From assembly GCF_003254575.1 (NCBI RefSeq), contig NZ_QJUA01000021.1, positions 27,516 to 91,515 on the forward strand: 64,000 bases of DNA. Direction: 5' to 3'. Each line of letters opens with the position of its first letter. Position 1 is the stretch's first letter. The translations under genes were made by a program, and so were the position numbers. The stretch is from Mycobacterium kyogaense. Its GTDB lineage: Bacteria > Actinomycetota > Actinomycetes > Mycobacteriales > Mycobacteriaceae. The notes under the pieces are model-generated. The model searched no databases. It was not told the origin of the DNA and saw only the letters and a list, made by a program, of their open reading frames with translations. Of the stretch, positions 51,966 to 62,194 are shown piece after piece.

Positions 51966-52538
51966 ATGACGAGAAAAGATCCGCACCTGGAGCGCTTCGA
52001 GCGTGACGCCCTGCCCCTGCTCGACACGCTGTACCGGGCAGCGCGCCGCTACACTGCCAACACCGCCGACGCCGAAGACCTGGTGCAGGAGACGATGCTC
52101 AAGGCGTACAGGGCATTCCATCACTATCAGGACGGCACCAACATCCGTGCCTGGCTGTTGCGCATCCTCACCAACACCTGGATCACGTCGCATCGGCGCG
52201 CCCAGAGCCGGCCTGCGGAGCTGCTGTCGGACAGTGTCACCGACTCCCAGCTCGCCGCGCAGGCGGCCCACTCGGCGACCGGGCTGCCGTCGGCTGAACT
52301 CGCGGCGCTGACCGCCCTCGGTGACGACGAGGTGCGGTATGCACTCGGCCAACTCGGCGAAGACCAGCGCATCGCGGTCTACTACGCCGACGTGGAGGGG
52401 CTGCCGCAGCGAGAGATCGCCGAGATCCTCGACATCCCGCTCGGCACCGTCATGTCGCGGGTGTACCGGGGTCGCAACGCGCTGCGCCGGCTGCTCGTCG
52501 ACGTCGCCGCCGACCGTGGCTACCTGCGCGCCGCCTGA
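51966..52538 (+). CDS. ECF sigma factor, SigH-like, without adjacent anti-sigma gene
   Basis: A 190-residue group IV sigma factor. Seen: region 2 ([56 protein letters not shown]) and region 4 ([20 protein letters not shown], then [12 protein letters not shown]), joined by a linker like that of SigH/SigR, the thiol-oxidation sigma factors. GGAGGA precedes the ATG. In typical SigH loci a zinc anti-sigma gene follows directly; here the next gene is mycothione reductase on the other strand, so control must be different. It could act on mtr; no matching promoter was found. Confidence 0.85.
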   Translation: MTRKDPHLERFERDALPLLDTLYRAARRYTANTADAEDLVQETMLKAYRAFHHYQDGTNIRAWLLRILTNTWITSHRRAQSRPAELLSDSVTDSQLAAQAAHSATGLPSAELAALTALGDDEVRYALGQLGEDQRIAVYYADVEGLPQREIAEILDIPLGTVMSRVYRGRNALRRLLVDVAADRGYLRAA

Positions 52539-52545
52539 GGTGCCC

Positions 52546-53958
52546 CTAGTGCCGTCTGGACGGTGGCCACGGCGGCTCGCCGCAGAGCGCCAACAGCGCG
52601 TTCTCGATCACCTCGGGCAGCGCCGGGTGAATCCAGTACTGGCTGCGCGCCACCTCCTGCGCGGGCAGGTCGAAGTCCATGGCCTGGATCACCGGCTGGA
52701 TGATCGACGACGCCTGGGGGCCCATGATGTGCGCACCGAGGAGCAGCCCGCTGTCGTCGTCGACGATGAGTTTGGCGAAGCTCGTCGTGTCCTCCAGCGC
52801 CCAGCCGTACGCCACATCCCCGTAGTCCTGGACCTTGGAGCGGATGCGGTAACCCGCTGCGCGCGCCTCGTTTTCGGTCAGTCCGACGCTCGCGATCTGC
52901 GGATCGGTGAACACCGCCGACGGCACGTTGCGGTGATTGACCGGCATCAGGTTCTCGGTGTCGTCCCAGTCCTGCAGCAGATTGTGCTTCACCACCCGGG
53001 CTTCGTGATTGGCGACGTGCTTGAGCTGGTACGGCGAGCTGACGTCACCGAGGGCGAAGACGTTGCGCGCGGTCGTGCGCTGATACTCGTCGACGGTGAC
53101 CCGTCCGTCGACCACCTCCACGCCCGCGTGGTGGGCGTCGAGCAGATCGCCGTTCGGTATCCGGCCGGTGGCGATCAGTAATGTGTCGGCGTGCACCGTG
53201 GCGCCGTCGTCGAGCGTGAGCGTCACCCCCGACTCGTCGGACGAGCCGCGCACGATGTTGCGGCGGCTGCGGATCTCCCACTTCTTGCCCGCGAGGTCGG
53301 TGAATCGCTCGCAGATCGTGTCGTCGCAGTGCGTCAGCATCGTGGTGCCGCGCAGCACGATGGTCACCCGGGTCCCCAGCGAGGAGAAGATGTGTGCGAA
53401 TTCGGCTGCCACATAACCGCCTCCGACGATCACGAGATGCTCGGGGAGCTCCGAGATCCGCATGATGGTGTCGCTGGTGTGATACGCGACGCCGCAGTCG
53501 GCGATCGCCGGGGGCACGGTCGCCCTCGCACCCGCCGCGATCACCACCTGCTCAGCGGTGAACTCGTCACCGTCGTCTGTGCGCAGCCGGTAGCCGTTCG
53601 CGCCCTTCTGTTCGGCGAAGCGGGTGTGGCTGGCGAAGACCTCGACGTTCGGCGAGGACCGCCGGTACTGTTCGCCGCCAGTCGACAGCGGGTCGATGCG
53701 GCCGAACACCCGGGAGACGATGTCGGGCCAGCGCACCGTCTCGACATGCGCGTCGATGCCGAATGTCGATGCCTGCCTGACTTGTTCGGCCACCTCGGCG
53801 GCGTAGACGAACATCTTGGTGGGGATGCAGCCCACGTTCAGGCACGTGCCGCCGAACACGTCCTGCTCGCAGATCGCGACCTTCTTGTCGATGTAGCGAT
53901 CGTCGATGATGCTGTTGCCCGATCCGGTGCCGATGATTGCGATGTCGAAGTCAGCCAT
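52546..53958 (-). CDS. mtr: Mycothione reductase
   Basis: A 470-residue flavoprotein that reduces mycothiol disulphide with NADPH (Rv2855 counterpart). Seen: FAD motif IIGTGSGNSIIDDRY, the redox-active disulphide GGTCLNVGCIPTKM, the NADPH motif VIVGGGYVAAEFA, ALGDVSSPYQLKHVANHEAR, and the C-terminal catalytic His in IHPALPEVIENAL. GGGAG lies 6-7 bases before the ATG at 53958, inside the end of the hydrolase gene, which it overlaps by eight bases, as in M. tuberculosis. Confidence 0.95.
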   Translation of the reverse strand: MADFDIAIIGTGSGNSIIDDRYIDKKVAICEQDVFGGTCLNVGCIPTKMFVYAAEVAEQVRQASTFGIDAHVETVRWPDIVSRVFGRIDPLSTGGEQYRRSSPNVEVFASHTRFAEQKGANGYRLRTDDGDEFTAEQVVIAAGARATVPPAIADCGVAYHTSDTIMRISELPEHLVIVGGGYVAAEFAHIFSSLGTRVTIVLRGTTMLTHCDDTICERFTDLAGKKWEIRSRRNIVRGSSDESGVTLTLDDGATVHADTLLIATGRIPNGDLLDAHHAGVEVVDGRVTVDEYQRTTARNVFALGDVSSPYQLKHVANHEARVVKHNLLQDWDDTENLMPVNHRNVPSAVFTDPQIASVGLTENEARAAGYRIRSKVQDYGDVAYGWALEDTTSFAKLIVDDDSGLLLGAHIMGPQASSIIQPVIQAMDFDLPAQEVARSQYWIHPALPEVIENALLALCGEPPWPPSRRH

Positions 53959-54961
53959 GGGGTTCTCCCTCTTCCGAATGCCAGTCGAGCCAGCGGTCCA
54001 ACTCGCGATAGGCCGTGCGCCGGGCTTCAGACACCGACAGGAACACGTCGTGTTTGGCGTCGGCGATCGGTACCACCGTCGTGCGGTTGCCGACACAGCC
54101 GGCCCACCGCGCGATCTGGGCGACGTCGAGCACCGCGTCCCCGCGCTGGATGAGCTCGGAGTCGGCCACTTCGCGCACGCTGCGGTCCGAGCGCAGGATC
54201 AGGTTGGGCACGCCGACGTCGAGGCCGCGGTGCAGCTGCGCGTGGCCGCGGCGGATCGCCCGGATCCAGCCGAGGGTCACCGGGAAACCGCCGATGGGTT
54301 TCCACGTCAGGTCGTAGTCGAAGTCGCCGGCGAAGTCGCGGTGCAGTGTGGTGCCGTAGCCGCCGTGGGTCGGGCGCCGCACCACGGTGCGTGACCGCAA
54401 TCGCCCCGCGGCGCGCAGCGCAGCCGTGGTCGGCGCCGCGCGCAGGATCGCCGGGCCCTGCAGGTCGAACCAGGGGCTGTTGAGCACCAGACCCGACACC
54501 GCAGGCCGAGTCCCGCCGCGGCGGTCCAGCCGGACGCCGTCGCGGCGCCGACGGTCCAGCCACAGCGTGACCACCAGCCCGCCTGCCGAATGGCCGAAGA
54601 CCAGCACGTCGGCATCGGTCTCCCCGGCGATCGTCGCCAGCGCACGCTCGAGCTCGGTGTCGTAGCGGGCCAGGTCGGTGGTGAAGTGCGGTGTCTGACC
54701 CGCACGGTGGGAGCGACCGCATTTGTGCAGGTCGATTGCGTAGAACGCGATGCCGCGGGCGGCCAGGTGATCGGCGAATTCGGTGTTGAAGAAGTAGTCG
54801 GTGAAACCGTGCACCATCAGGACGGCCTGCCGAGCCCCCGGATCGGCGGGTCCCCGCCGCACCAGAGTGGCTTCCAGATCGCCCTCTCCGTCGGGGTCGG
54901 GCCCCAGCGCGAAAGTGGTCTGCCAGTACCCGGGCAGAACATCGGGCTGCCATCCGGACAC
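53951..54961 (-). CDS. Alpha/beta hydrolase, lysophospholipase-like (Rv2854-like)
   Basis: A 336-residue hydrolase. Seen: a first-strand VLMVHGFTDYFFN with the oxyanion HGF, the nucleophile elbow GHSAGG near residue 130, and a late Asp and His in VPIADAKHDVFLSVSE. This is the Hydrolase_4/monoacylglycerol-lipase pattern. No signal peptide is seen. Start choice: the GTG at 54961, with AAGGTGG about five bases upstream; the frame stays open far upstream through mqo antisense. It is translationally coupled to mycothione reductase, but no shared chemistry is evident. Confidence 0.88.
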   Translation of the reverse strand: MSGWQPDVLPGYWQTTFALGPDPDGEGDLEATLVRRGPADPGARQAVLMVHGFTDYFFNTEFADHLAARGIAFYAIDLHKCGRSHRAGQTPHFTTDLARYDTELERALATIAGETDADVLVFGHSAGGLVVTLWLDRRRRDGVRLDRRGGTRPAVSGLVLNSPWFDLQGPAILRAAPTTAALRAAGRLRSRTVVRRPTHGGYGTTLHRDFAGDFDYDLTWKPIGGFPVTLGWIRAIRRGHAQLHRGLDVGVPNLILRSDRSVREVADSELIQRGDAVLDVAQIARWAGCVGNRTTVVPIADAKHDVFLSVSEARRTAYRELDRWLDWHSEEGEPHG

Positions 54962-55078
54962 GACAGCCACCTTAGTGGGCGAGGTGGTCGGCGGGTTGTG
55001 ACCGCGCGCGGCGGGATAACCTGAACACCGGTAAGCCGTGAGCAACGGGGACGCGACCACGAAGGGCCGATCGAGTTG

Positions 55079-56635
55079 GTGTCTGAAGCGGAGAAGACCG
55101 ACGTCCTGCTGGTAGGCGCGGGCATCATGAGCGCGACCCTGTCGGCGCTGCTGCGCCTGGTCGAGCCGAACTGGTCGATGACGCTGGTCGAGCGTCTCGA
55201 CGGCGCGGCCGCAGAGAGCAGCGATCCCTGGAACAACGCCGGCACCGGCCACTCGGCGCTGTGTGAACTCAATTACACCCCGGCGCGTCCGGACGGCAGC
55301 ATCGACATCGCCAAGGCCGTCAACGTCAACGAGCAGTTCCAGGTCTCGCGACAGTTCTGGACCTACGCCGTGGAGAACGGCGTGCTGCCCGACGTGCGCA
55401 GCTTCCTCAACCCCATTCCGCACGTCAGTTTCGTGCAGGGCGAGGACAACGTGAAGTACCTCAAGGCCCGGTACGACGCACTGGTGACCAACCCCCTGTT
55501 CTCGACGATGGAATTCATCGACGACCGCGACGAGTTCGTCCGCAGGCTGCCGCTGATGGCGGAGCGACGCGACTTCTCCGAGAAGGTCGGGCTGAACTGG
55601 ACCCAGGACGGCACCGACGTCGACTTCGGCTCGCTGTCGCGGCAGTTGATCGGCTTCGGTGCCAAGAAGGGCATGTCGACGCTGTTCGGCCACGACGTCA
55701 CCGATCTCGACCAGGGCTCGGACGGGCGGTGGACGGTCAAGGTCGTCAACCGCCGCACCGGCCAGAAACGAAAGTTCAACGCGGGCTTCGTGTTCGTCGG
55801 AGCGGGCGGCGGTGCGCTGCCGCTGCTGCAGAAGGCGGGCATCAAGGAGGCCAAGGGCTTCGGCGGCTTCCCGGTGGGCGGTCAGTGGCTACGCAGCGGC
55901 AACGCCGATCTCACCGCCCGTCATCAGGCCAAGGTGTACGGGCTTCCGCCGCTGGGTGCGCCGCCGATGTCCGTGCCGCACTTGGACACCCGGGTGATCA
56001 ACGGTCGGTCGTGGCTGCTGTTCGGGCCGTTCGCCGGATGGTCCCCGAAGTTCCTCAAGCAGGGCAAGATCACCGATCTGCCGCTGTCGGTCAAACCCAA
56101 CAACCTGGTCTCGATGCTCGGTGTCGGGCTCACGGAGATGGGGCTGCTGCGCTACCTGATCGGCCAGCTGCTGCTGAGCGAATCGGCCCGCGTCGACGCG
56201 CTGCGGGAGTTCGCGCCGAGTGCGAAGAATTCGGACTGGGAGCTCGACATCGCCGGTCAGCGCGTGCAGGTGATCCGCAAGGCCAAGGGCAAGGGTGGCG
56301 TACTCGAATTCGGCACCACCGTGCTCTCGGCCGCCGACGGGAGCATTGCCGGTCTGCTCGGCGCCTCGCCGGGCGCCTCGACCGCGGTGCCCGCGATGCT
56401 CGAGGTGATGTCGCGGTGCTTCGGTGACCGCTACCAGAGCTGGCTTCCCACGATCAAGACGATGGTGCCCTCGCTGGGCACCAAACTGTCGGAGGAACCC
56501 GCACTGTTCGACGAGATCTGGGCCCGCGGCACGAAGGTGCTCAAACTCGACAAGCCTGCGGGCGCCCTGCCCGACACCGCACTCGACGTGTCGTCGGCGG
56601 GTACCGAGCACACTCCGACCACGGCGACCGTGTGA
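55079..56635 (+). CDS. mqo: Malate:quinone oxidoreductase
   Basis: A 518-residue membrane-associated flavoenzyme that oxidises malate to oxaloacetate and passes electrons to menaquinone (Rv2852c counterpart). Seen: an N-terminal FAD motif [40 protein letters not shown] (given by positions 41-63), [11 protein letters not shown], and a C-terminal [10 protein letters not shown]. The GTG at 55079 gives [15 protein letters not shown], which aligns end to end with the known start; TTG one codon earlier has slightly better spacing to AAGGG. It diverges from the hydrolase gene. Confidence 0.95.
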   Translation: MSEAEKTDVLLVGAGIMSATLSALLRLVEPNWSMTLVERLDGAAAESSDPWNNAGTGHSALCELNYTPARPDGSIDIAKAVNVNEQFQVSRQFWTYAVENGVLPDVRSFLNPIPHVSFVQGEDNVKYLKARYDALVTNPLFSTMEFIDDRDEFVRRLPLMAERRDFSEKVGLNWTQDGTDVDFGSLSRQLIGFGAKKGMSTLFGHDVTDLDQGSDGRWTVKVVNRRTGQKRKFNAGFVFVGAGGGALPLLQKAGIKEAKGFGGFPVGGQWLRSGNADLTARHQAKVYGLPPLGAPPMSVPHLDTRVINGRSWLLFGPFAGWSPKFLKQGKITDLPLSVKPNNLVSMLGVGLTEMGLLRYLIGQLLLSESARVDALREFAPSAKNSDWELDIAGQRVQVIRKAKGKGGVLEFGTTVLSAADGSIAGLLGASPGASTAVPAMLEVMSRCFGDRYQSWLPTIKTMVPSLGTKLSEEPALFDEIWARGTKVLKLDKPAGALPDTALDVSSAGTEHTPTTATV

Positions 56636-56665
56636 CGGTGTCGATTCGATGACGGTGTCGCCCCG

Positions 56666-57112
56666 ATGACCGCGGCGTTGCGCCGCAGCTGGGCCAAGGA
56701 TCTCGACGCCGCCACGCTCTACGAGCTCCTCAAGCTGCGGGTGGAGGTGTTCGTCGTCGAGCAGGCGACGCCCTATCCGGAACTCGACGGTCGCGACCTG
56801 CTCAGCGAGACCCGCCATTTTTGGCTGGAAAACGCTGAGGGACAGGTCATTTCGACGTTACGTCTGATGGAGGAGCACCCGGCCGGACACAAGGCGTTCC
56901 GGATCGGGCGGGTGTGCACCAAACGCTCCGACCGCGGGCACGGGCACACCGCGCGATTGTTGACCGCGGCGCTGGCCGAGGTGGGCGACTACCCCTGCCA
57001 CATCAACGCCCAGACGTATCTGGAGGAGATGTACGGCAGGCACGGATTCGTTCGCGATGGCGACGAATTCCTCGACGACGGCATTCCGCACGTTCCGATG
57101 GTCAAGCCGTGA
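56666..57112 (+). CDS. ElaA-like GNAT acetyltransferase (Rv2851c-like)
   Basis: A 148-residue GNAT protein of the ElaA group. Seen: [27 protein letters not shown] (given by positions 16-42), [17 protein letters not shown], the acetyl-CoA loop [18 protein letters not shown] with Asp-Arg-Gly-His-Gly, and [10 protein letters not shown] at the end. Substrate unknown. It follows mqo by 30 bases and overlaps the chelatase-like gene by four, an order kept in M. tuberculosis, so a link to the corrin genes is possible. Confidence 0.88.
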   Translation: MTAALRRSWAKDLDAATLYELLKLRVEVFVVEQATPYPELDGRDLLSETRHFWLENAEGQVISTLRLMEEHPAGHKAFRIGRVCTKRSDRGHGHTARLLTAALAEVGDYPCHINAQTYLEEMYGRHGFVRDGDEFLDDGIPHVPMVKP

Positions 57113-59007
57113 CGGGTGAAGCTCTCTACCCGTTCAGCGCACTGGTCGGACACGACCGGCTGAAGCTGGCGCTCGTGCTGTGTGCGGTGCGCCCCGACAT
57201 CGGCGGTGTGCTGATCCGCGGCGAGAAGGGCACGGCGAAATCGACTGCGGTGCGCGGCCTGGCGCAGGTGCTGACCCAGTCGTTCGCCATCGCAGGCAGC
57301 GACGGTGCGAATCCGGGTGGCCAGCTGGTCGAGTTGCCGATCGGGGCGACCGAAGACCGGGTGGTCGGCTCGCTGGACCTGCAGAAGGTGCTGCGCGACG
57401 GCGAGCACGCCTTCTCCCCGGGTCTGCTGGCGCGAGCGCATCGCGGCGTCCTCTACGTCGACGAGGTCAACCTGCTGCACGACCATCTGGTCGACGTGCT
57501 GCTCGACGCGGCGGCGATGGGCCGGGTGCACGTCGAACGCGACGGGGTCTCCCACAGCCACGAGGCGCGGTTCGTGCTGATCGGCACGATGAATCCCGAA
57601 GAGGGAGAACTGCGTCCGCAGCTGCTGGACCGATTCGGGCTGACGGTGGACGTGGTCGCCTCCCGTGACGTCGACGTCCGCGCCGAGGTGATCCGCCAGA
57701 GGCTGGCGTACGAGGCCGACCCCGCCTCCTTCGCCGGGCGCTACGCCGAGGCCGACACCGAGCTGGCCCGGCACATCGCCGACGCGCGCGCCCAGGTGGC
57801 CGATGTGGTGTTGCCCGACAACGAATTACGGCGCATCGCAGCTCTCTGCGCTGCGTTCGACGTGGACGGGATGCGCGCCGACCTGGTGGTGGCGCGCACC
57901 GCGGTGGCCCACGCTGCGTGGCGCGGTGCGGTCGAGGTCGCCGAGCAGGACGTGCGGGTGGCCGCCGAACTGGCGCTGCCGCACCGTCGCCGACGCGATC
58001 CGTTCGACGATCCGGGTCTCGACGAGGGCCGGCTCGACGACGCGATGGCTCAGGCAGGTGAGGCAGCCGACGACGCGTCGGGTCCCGATCGCGACCCCGA
58101 GCCGGATCCTGACCCGCCCGGTGGCGGCGCACCCTCGCCTGGCGAGGCCGCTGACGCCGATGCCGCTGGGCCGCAAGCATCGTCACCACCACCGTCGCGT
58201 CCCAGCGCGCCGCCGGCCGCCGCGTTCCGGACTAGGGCGCTGGTGGTGCCCGGGGTCGGCGACGGGGCACCCGGCCGTCGATCACGGGCCCGCAACCGCA
58301 CCGGCACGGTCGTCGCTGCCACCACTGACCCGCACGCCGGTCACGGGATGCACGTGTTCGGCACGTTGCTCGCGGCCGCGGGTCGGCACAGCGGGCGAGG
58401 CCGGCTGCGACCTGCCCCCGACGACCTACGGCGGGCTGTGCGGGAGGGCCGCGAGGGCAACCTGGTGATCTTCGTCGTCGACGCGTCGGGCTCCATGGCT
58501 GCGCGGGACCGGATGTCGGCGGTCAGCGGCGCCACCCTGTCGCTGCTGCGCGACGCCTACCAGCGCCGCGACAAGGTCGCGGTCATCACGTTCCGCGGGC
58601 AGGATGCCCGGGTGCTGCTGCCGCCGACGTCGTCGGTCTACGTGGCCAGCACGCGCCTGGCTCGCTTCGACACCGGCGGGCGGACACCGCTGGCGCACGG
58701 GTTGATTGCCGCGCGCGACATGGTGGTCCGCGAACGCACGCGTGACCGGGCGAGACGCAGCCTGGTGGTGGTGCTCACCGACGGGCGGGCCACCGGCGGG
58801 CCCGATCCGCTGGGCCGCACGGCAGCAGCAGCGGCCCGACTGGTCGCCGAGGGCGCATCGGCAGTTGTCGTGGACTGCGAAACCTCCTTCGTCCGTTTGG
58901 GTTTGGCGCAAGATCTGGCGAGGCGGCTGCTGGCCCCGGCGGTGCGGCTGGACCAATTGCGCGCGGACGCGCTGACCGCTGTCGTCAAGACACAGGCCGC
59001 GGCCTGA
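57109..59007 (+). CDS. Magnesium-chelatase-like ChlI/ChlD hybrid protein (Rv2850c-like)
   Basis: A 632-residue protein combining an AAA+ motor and a VWA domain. Seen: Walker A GEKGTAKS at residues 38-45, Walker [11 protein letters not shown], a sensor segment [11 protein letters not shown], then a long Pro/Asp/Ala-rich linker (about 310-430) and a C-terminal VWA domain with metal site [14 protein letters not shown] and [12 protein letters not shown]. It resembles the I and D subunits of metal chelatases fused. Mycobacteria make no chlorophyll, and the gene sits directly before cobO, cobB and cysG, so it may drive cobalt insertion into the corrin ring with a CobN-type subunit encoded elsewhere. 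Confidence 0.9.
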   Translation: MTGEALYPFSALVGHDRLKLALVLCAVRPDIGGVLIRGEKGTAKSTAVRGLAQVLTQSFAIAGSDGANPGGQLVELPIGATEDRVVGSLDLQKVLRDGEHAFSPGLLARAHRGVLYVDEVNLLHDHLVDVLLDAAAMGRVHVERDGVSHSHEARFVLIGTMNPEEGELRPQLLDRFGLTVDVVASRDVDVRAEVIRQRLAYEADPASFAGRYAEADTELARHIADARAQVADVVLPDNELRRIAALCAAFDVDGMRADLVVARTAVAHAAWRGAVEVAEQDVRVAAELALPHRRRRDPFDDPGLDEGRLDDAMAQAGEAADDASGPDRDPEPDPDPPGGGAPSPGEAADADAAGPQASSPPPSRPSAPPAAAFRTRALVVPGVGDGAPGRRSRARNRTGTVVAATTDPHAGHGMHVFGTLLAAAGRHSGRGRLRPAPDDLRRAVREGREGNLVIFVVDASGSMAARDRMSAVSGATLSLLRDAYQRRDKVAVITFRGQDARVLLPPTSSVYVASTRLARFDTGGRTPLAHGLIAARDMVVRERTRDRARRSLVVVLTDGRATGGPDPLGRTAAAAARLVAEGASAVVVDCETSFVRLGLAQDLARRLLAPAVRLDQLRADALTAVVKTQAAA

Positions 59008-59019
59008 GAAGGGAATCCG

Positions 59020-59634
59020 ATGCCTCAGGGTCAGCCGGTGGCCGTGCCCCGCGACGGGTTGACCACGCGGGCCCGCCGCCACGCCCCGCTGCTCGCGGTC
59101 CACACCGGCGCGGGCAAGGGTAAGTCCACCGCGGCGTTCGGGATGGCGCTGCGCGCGTGGAATCAGGGCTTCGACATCGCGGTGTTCCAGTTCGTCAAGA
59201 GCGCGAAGTGGAAGGTGGGGGAGGAGACGGCGCTGCGTGAGCTCGGGCAGGCGCACTCCGAGCGCGGCGTCGGCGGGCCCGTCGAGTGGCACAAGATGGG
59301 CTCGGGCTGGTCGTGGTCGCGCAAGGCGGGCTCCGAGGAGGACCACGCCGCGGCGGCTGCCGAAGGCTGGGCCGAGATCGCGCGCCGGTTCGCCGACGAG
59401 CGCCATGACTTCTATGTGCTCGACGAATTCACCTATCCGCTGAAGTGGGGGTGGATCGACGTGGCCGAGGTCGTCGACGTGCTGGCGTCGCGGCCGGGCA
59501 CCCAGCACGTGGTGATCACCGGGCGCGACGCCCCGGCCGCGCTGTGCGACGCCGCCGATCTGGTCACCGAGATGACCAAGGTCAAGCACCCGATGGACGT
59601 GGGCCGCAAGGGCCAGCGAGGCATCGAGTGGTGA
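59020..59634 (+). CDS. cobO: Cob(I)yrinic acid a,c-diamide adenosyltransferase
   Basis: A 204-residue CobA/CobO-type enzyme that attaches adenosyl to cobalt in the corrin ring, using ATP. Seen: P-loop HTGAGKGKSTAAFG near residues 28-41, RAWNQGFDIAVFQFVKS, YVLDEFTYPLKWGW and the C-terminal DLVTEMTKVKHPMDVG. GAAGGGA lies before the ATG. It follows the chelatase-like gene by 12 bases and overlaps cobB by four. Confidence 0.95.
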   Translation: MPQGQPVAVPRDGLTTRARRHAPLLAVHTGAGKGKSTAAFGMALRAWNQGFDIAVFQFVKSAKWKVGEETALRELGQAHSERGVGGPVEWHKMGSGWSWSRKAGSEEDHAAAAAEGWAEIARRFADERHDFYVLDEFTYPLKWGWIDVAEVVDVLASRPGTQHVVITGRDAPAALCDAADLVTEMTKVKHPMDVGRKGQRGIEW

Positions 59635-61001
59635 GTACGCCGGGGATCGTCATCGCCGCGCCGTCCTCCGGCAGCGGGAAGACGACGATCGCGACGGGGC
59701 TCATGGGCGCCCTGCGACGGGCCGGGCATCGAGTGGCGCCGTTCAAGGTCGGCCCCGACTTCATCGATCCGGGCTATCACGGCATGGCGGCGGGACGGCC
59801 GGGCCGCAACCTCGACCCCGTGCTCGTCGGTGACCACCTCATCGGCCCGCTCTACCGCCACGGCAGCGATGACGCCGACATCGCCGTCGTCGAAGGCGTG
59901 ATGGGCCTGTTCGACGGACGTATCAGCGACGCCCCGGCCGCCGGGGCCGCGCGCGGCTCCAGCGCCCACGTCGCGGGACTGCTCGGGACGCCGGTGATTC
60001 TGGTCGTCGATGCCCGCGGACAGAGCCACAGCGTGGGCGCGCTGGTGCACGGCTTCGCCACGTTCGACACTGCGGTGCGGCTCGTCGGCGTGATCCTCAA
60101 CCGGGTCGGGTCGGCGCGCCACGAGGCGGTGCTGCGGCAAGGTTGCGAGCAGGCCGGAGTGGCCGTGCTGGGCGCCGTTCCCCGGACCGAGGAACTCTCG
60201 GTTCCGTCGCGTCACCTCGGGTTGGTCACTGCCGTCGAACACGGCCGGCGAGCGCACGCCGCCGTCGACGCGATGGCGGAACTGGTCGCCCGGCATGTCG
60301 ATCTCCCCGCCGTCGTCGCCGCCGCCCGCAGCGACGTCGCCGGCGATCCATGGACCCCGGAACTCGCCGAACCCACCGGCGCACCAGTGACCGTCGCACT
60401 GGCCGCAGGCCGCGCATTCACGTTCAACTACGCCGAACACGGCGAACTCCTCGGCGCGGCAGGCGCGGACGTCGTCGCCTTCGATCCGCTCACCGACCCG
60501 CTGCCTCCGCGCACTACAGCTCTCGTCATCCCCGGTGGCTTCCCGGAGGAGTTCGGTCCGGACCTCTCGGCGAACCACGCGGTGCGCGAACAGATCGCCG
60601 CGCTGGCCGGTTCGGGCGCTCCGATCCACGCCGAGTGCGCCGGACTGACGTACCTGGCCGACGATCTCGACGGCCACCCCATGTGCGGGGTGATCGCCGG
60701 CTCGGCGTCGTTCACCGAATCGTTGACCCTGGGGTATCGCGACGCCGTGGCTGTCACCGACTCGTCGCTGCACCGCATCGGCGATCGCGTCGTGGGACAC
60801 GAATTTCACCGCACCGCAATGAATTACGCACCGGATAGGCAGCCCGCCTGGCGCTACCGGGGCCGGTCGGGCGCGATGGTCGACGACGGCGCGGTCCAGG
60901 ACGGAGTGCACGCGGGGTATCTGCACACCCACCCTGCTGCGCACCCCGAGGCGATCGCCCGCTTCGTCCGGGCGGCGGCACGCTCTAAGCTCGCCGGGTG
61001 A
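59631..61001 (+). CDS. cobB: Cobyrinic acid a,c-diamide synthase
   Basis: A 456-residue enzyme that amidates the a and c side chains of the corrin with glutamine and ATP. Seen: N-terminal dethiobiotin-synthase-like domain with P-loop PSSGSGKTT at residues 11-19 and FKVGPDFIDPGYH, then a C-terminal glutaminase domain with IPGGFPEEF, nucleophile Cys336 in HAECAGLTYL and HEFHRTAM. The GTG start overlaps cobO by four bases. It belongs to the aerobic-type route named CobB in mycobacteria. Confidence 0.94.
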   Translation: MSTPGIVIAAPSSGSGKTTIATGLMGALRRAGHRVAPFKVGPDFIDPGYHGMAAGRPGRNLDPVLVGDHLIGPLYRHGSDDADIAVVEGVMGLFDGRISDAPAAGAARGSSAHVAGLLGTPVILVVDARGQSHSVGALVHGFATFDTAVRLVGVILNRVGSARHEAVLRQGCEQAGVAVLGAVPRTEELSVPSRHLGLVTAVEHGRRAHAAVDAMAELVARHVDLPAVVAAARSDVAGDPWTPELAEPTGAPVTVALAAGRAFTFNYAEHGELLGAAGADVVAFDPLTDPLPPRTTALVIPGGFPEEFGPDLSANHAVREQIAALAGSGAPIHAECAGLTYLADDLDGHPMCGVIAGSASFTESLTLGYRDAVAVTDSSLHRIGDRVVGHEFHRTAMNYAPDRQPAWRYRGRSGAMVDDGAVQDGVHAGYLHTHPAAHPEAIARFVRAAARSKLAG

Positions 61002-62194
61002 CCGACAACGCCTATCTGGTGGGCCTACGCCTGGCCGGCAAGAAGGTCGTCGTGGTGGGAGGCGGCACGGTCGCCCAGCGACGGCTGCCCCTGCTGGTTG
61101 CCTCCGGTGCCGACGTACACGTCATCACCATCGCTGCGACCCCTGCGGTGGAGGCGATCGACGGAATCACCCTGACGCTGCGGCCTTTTCGTGACGGGGA
61201 TCTCGACGGCGCCTGGTATGTGATCGCCGCCACCGACGATCCCGATGTGAACGCCGCCATCGTCGCCGAGGCCGAGAGCCGTCGCGTGTTCTGCGTCCGC
61301 GCCGACATCGCCGTGGAAGGTACCGCCGTCACCCCGGCCACGTTCGAGTACGAGGGCCTGTCGGTCGGCGTGCTGGCCGGCGGCGAGCATCGCCGCTCGG
61401 CAGCCATCCGCTCGGCGATTCACGAGGCCCTGCAGCAAGGCATGATCACGGCCGACGCGCCCGGCGTGGTGGCCGGTGGTGTCGCGCTGGTCGGGGGAGG
61501 CCCGGGTGATCCGGAGCTGATCACCGTGCGCGGGCGCCGGCTGCTCGCCCACGCCGACGTGGTGGTGGCCGACCGGCTCGCCCCGCAGGATCTGCTCGCC
61601 GAGCTCTCCCCGGACGTCGAGGTCATCGACGCCGCCAAGATTCCCTACGGCCGCGCGATGGCCCAGGACGCGATCAACGCGGTGCTGATCGATCGGGCGA
61701 AGCAGGGCAAGTTCGTGGTCCGCCTCAAGGGTGGCGATCCGTTCGTGTTCGCCCGCGGTCAGGAAGAGGTGATCGCGTGCGCCGATGCCGGCGTTCCGGT
61801 CACCGTCGTGCCGGGTGTGACCAGTGCCATAGCTGTGCCTGCGCTGGCCGGTGTTCCGGTCACTCACCGCGCGATGACGCATGAGTTCGTGGTGGTCAGC
61901 GGCCATCTGGCGCCGGACCACCCCGAATCGTTAGTGAATTGGGATGCGCTCGCCGCTCTGCACGGCACCATCGTTTTGCTGATGGCCGTCGAACGCATCG
62001 AACTTTTTGCCAAGGTGTTGCTTGCGGGCGGCCGACCTGCGGATACGCCGGTCCTCGTGGTTCAGCACGGAACGACGTCGGCGCAGCGGAGTTTGCGGAC
62101 GACCCTTGCTGAGGCGCCAGAACGCATCCGAGCCGAGGGCATCAGGCCCCCCGCGATCATCGTGATCGGGTCTGTGGCGGCCTTCGCGGCTTAA
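60998..62194 (+). CDS. cysG: Siroheme synthase-like CysG (precorrin-2 dehydrogenase plus uroporphyrinogen-III methyltransferase)
   Basis: A 398-residue bifunctional protein. Seen: an N-terminal NAD-binding dehydrogenase (VVVVGGGTVAQRRLPLLV, residues 17-34; YVIAATDDPDVNAAI; EHRRSAAIRSAIHEAL) and a C-terminal SAM-dependent methyltransferase (VGGGPGDPELITVRG, RLKGGDPFVFARGQEE, VPGVTSAIAVPALAGVPVTHR). It makes precorrin-2 and sirohydrochlorin at the branch to cobalamin and siroheme. At 398 residues it is about 60 shorter than E. coli CysG, mainly in the linker between the two halves. The GTG start overlaps cobB by four bases. Confidence 0.94.
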   Translation: MTDNAYLVGLRLAGKKVVVVGGGTVAQRRLPLLVASGADVHVITIAATPAVEAIDGITLTLRPFRDGDLDGAWYVIAATDDPDVNAAIVAEAESRRVFCVRADIAVEGTAVTPATFEYEGLSVGVLAGGEHRRSAAIRSAIHEALQQGMITADAPGVVAGGVALVGGGPGDPELITVRGRRLLAHADVVVADRLAPQDLLAELSPDVEVIDAAKIPYGRAMAQDAINAVLIDRAKQGKFVVRLKGGDPFVFARGQEEVIACADAGVPVTVVPGVTSAIAVPALAGVPVTHRAMTHEFVVVSGHLAPDHPESLVNWDALAALHGTIVLLMAVERIELFAKVLLAGGRPADTPVLVVQHGTTSAQRSLRTTLAEAPERIRAEGIRPPAIIVIGSVAAFAA

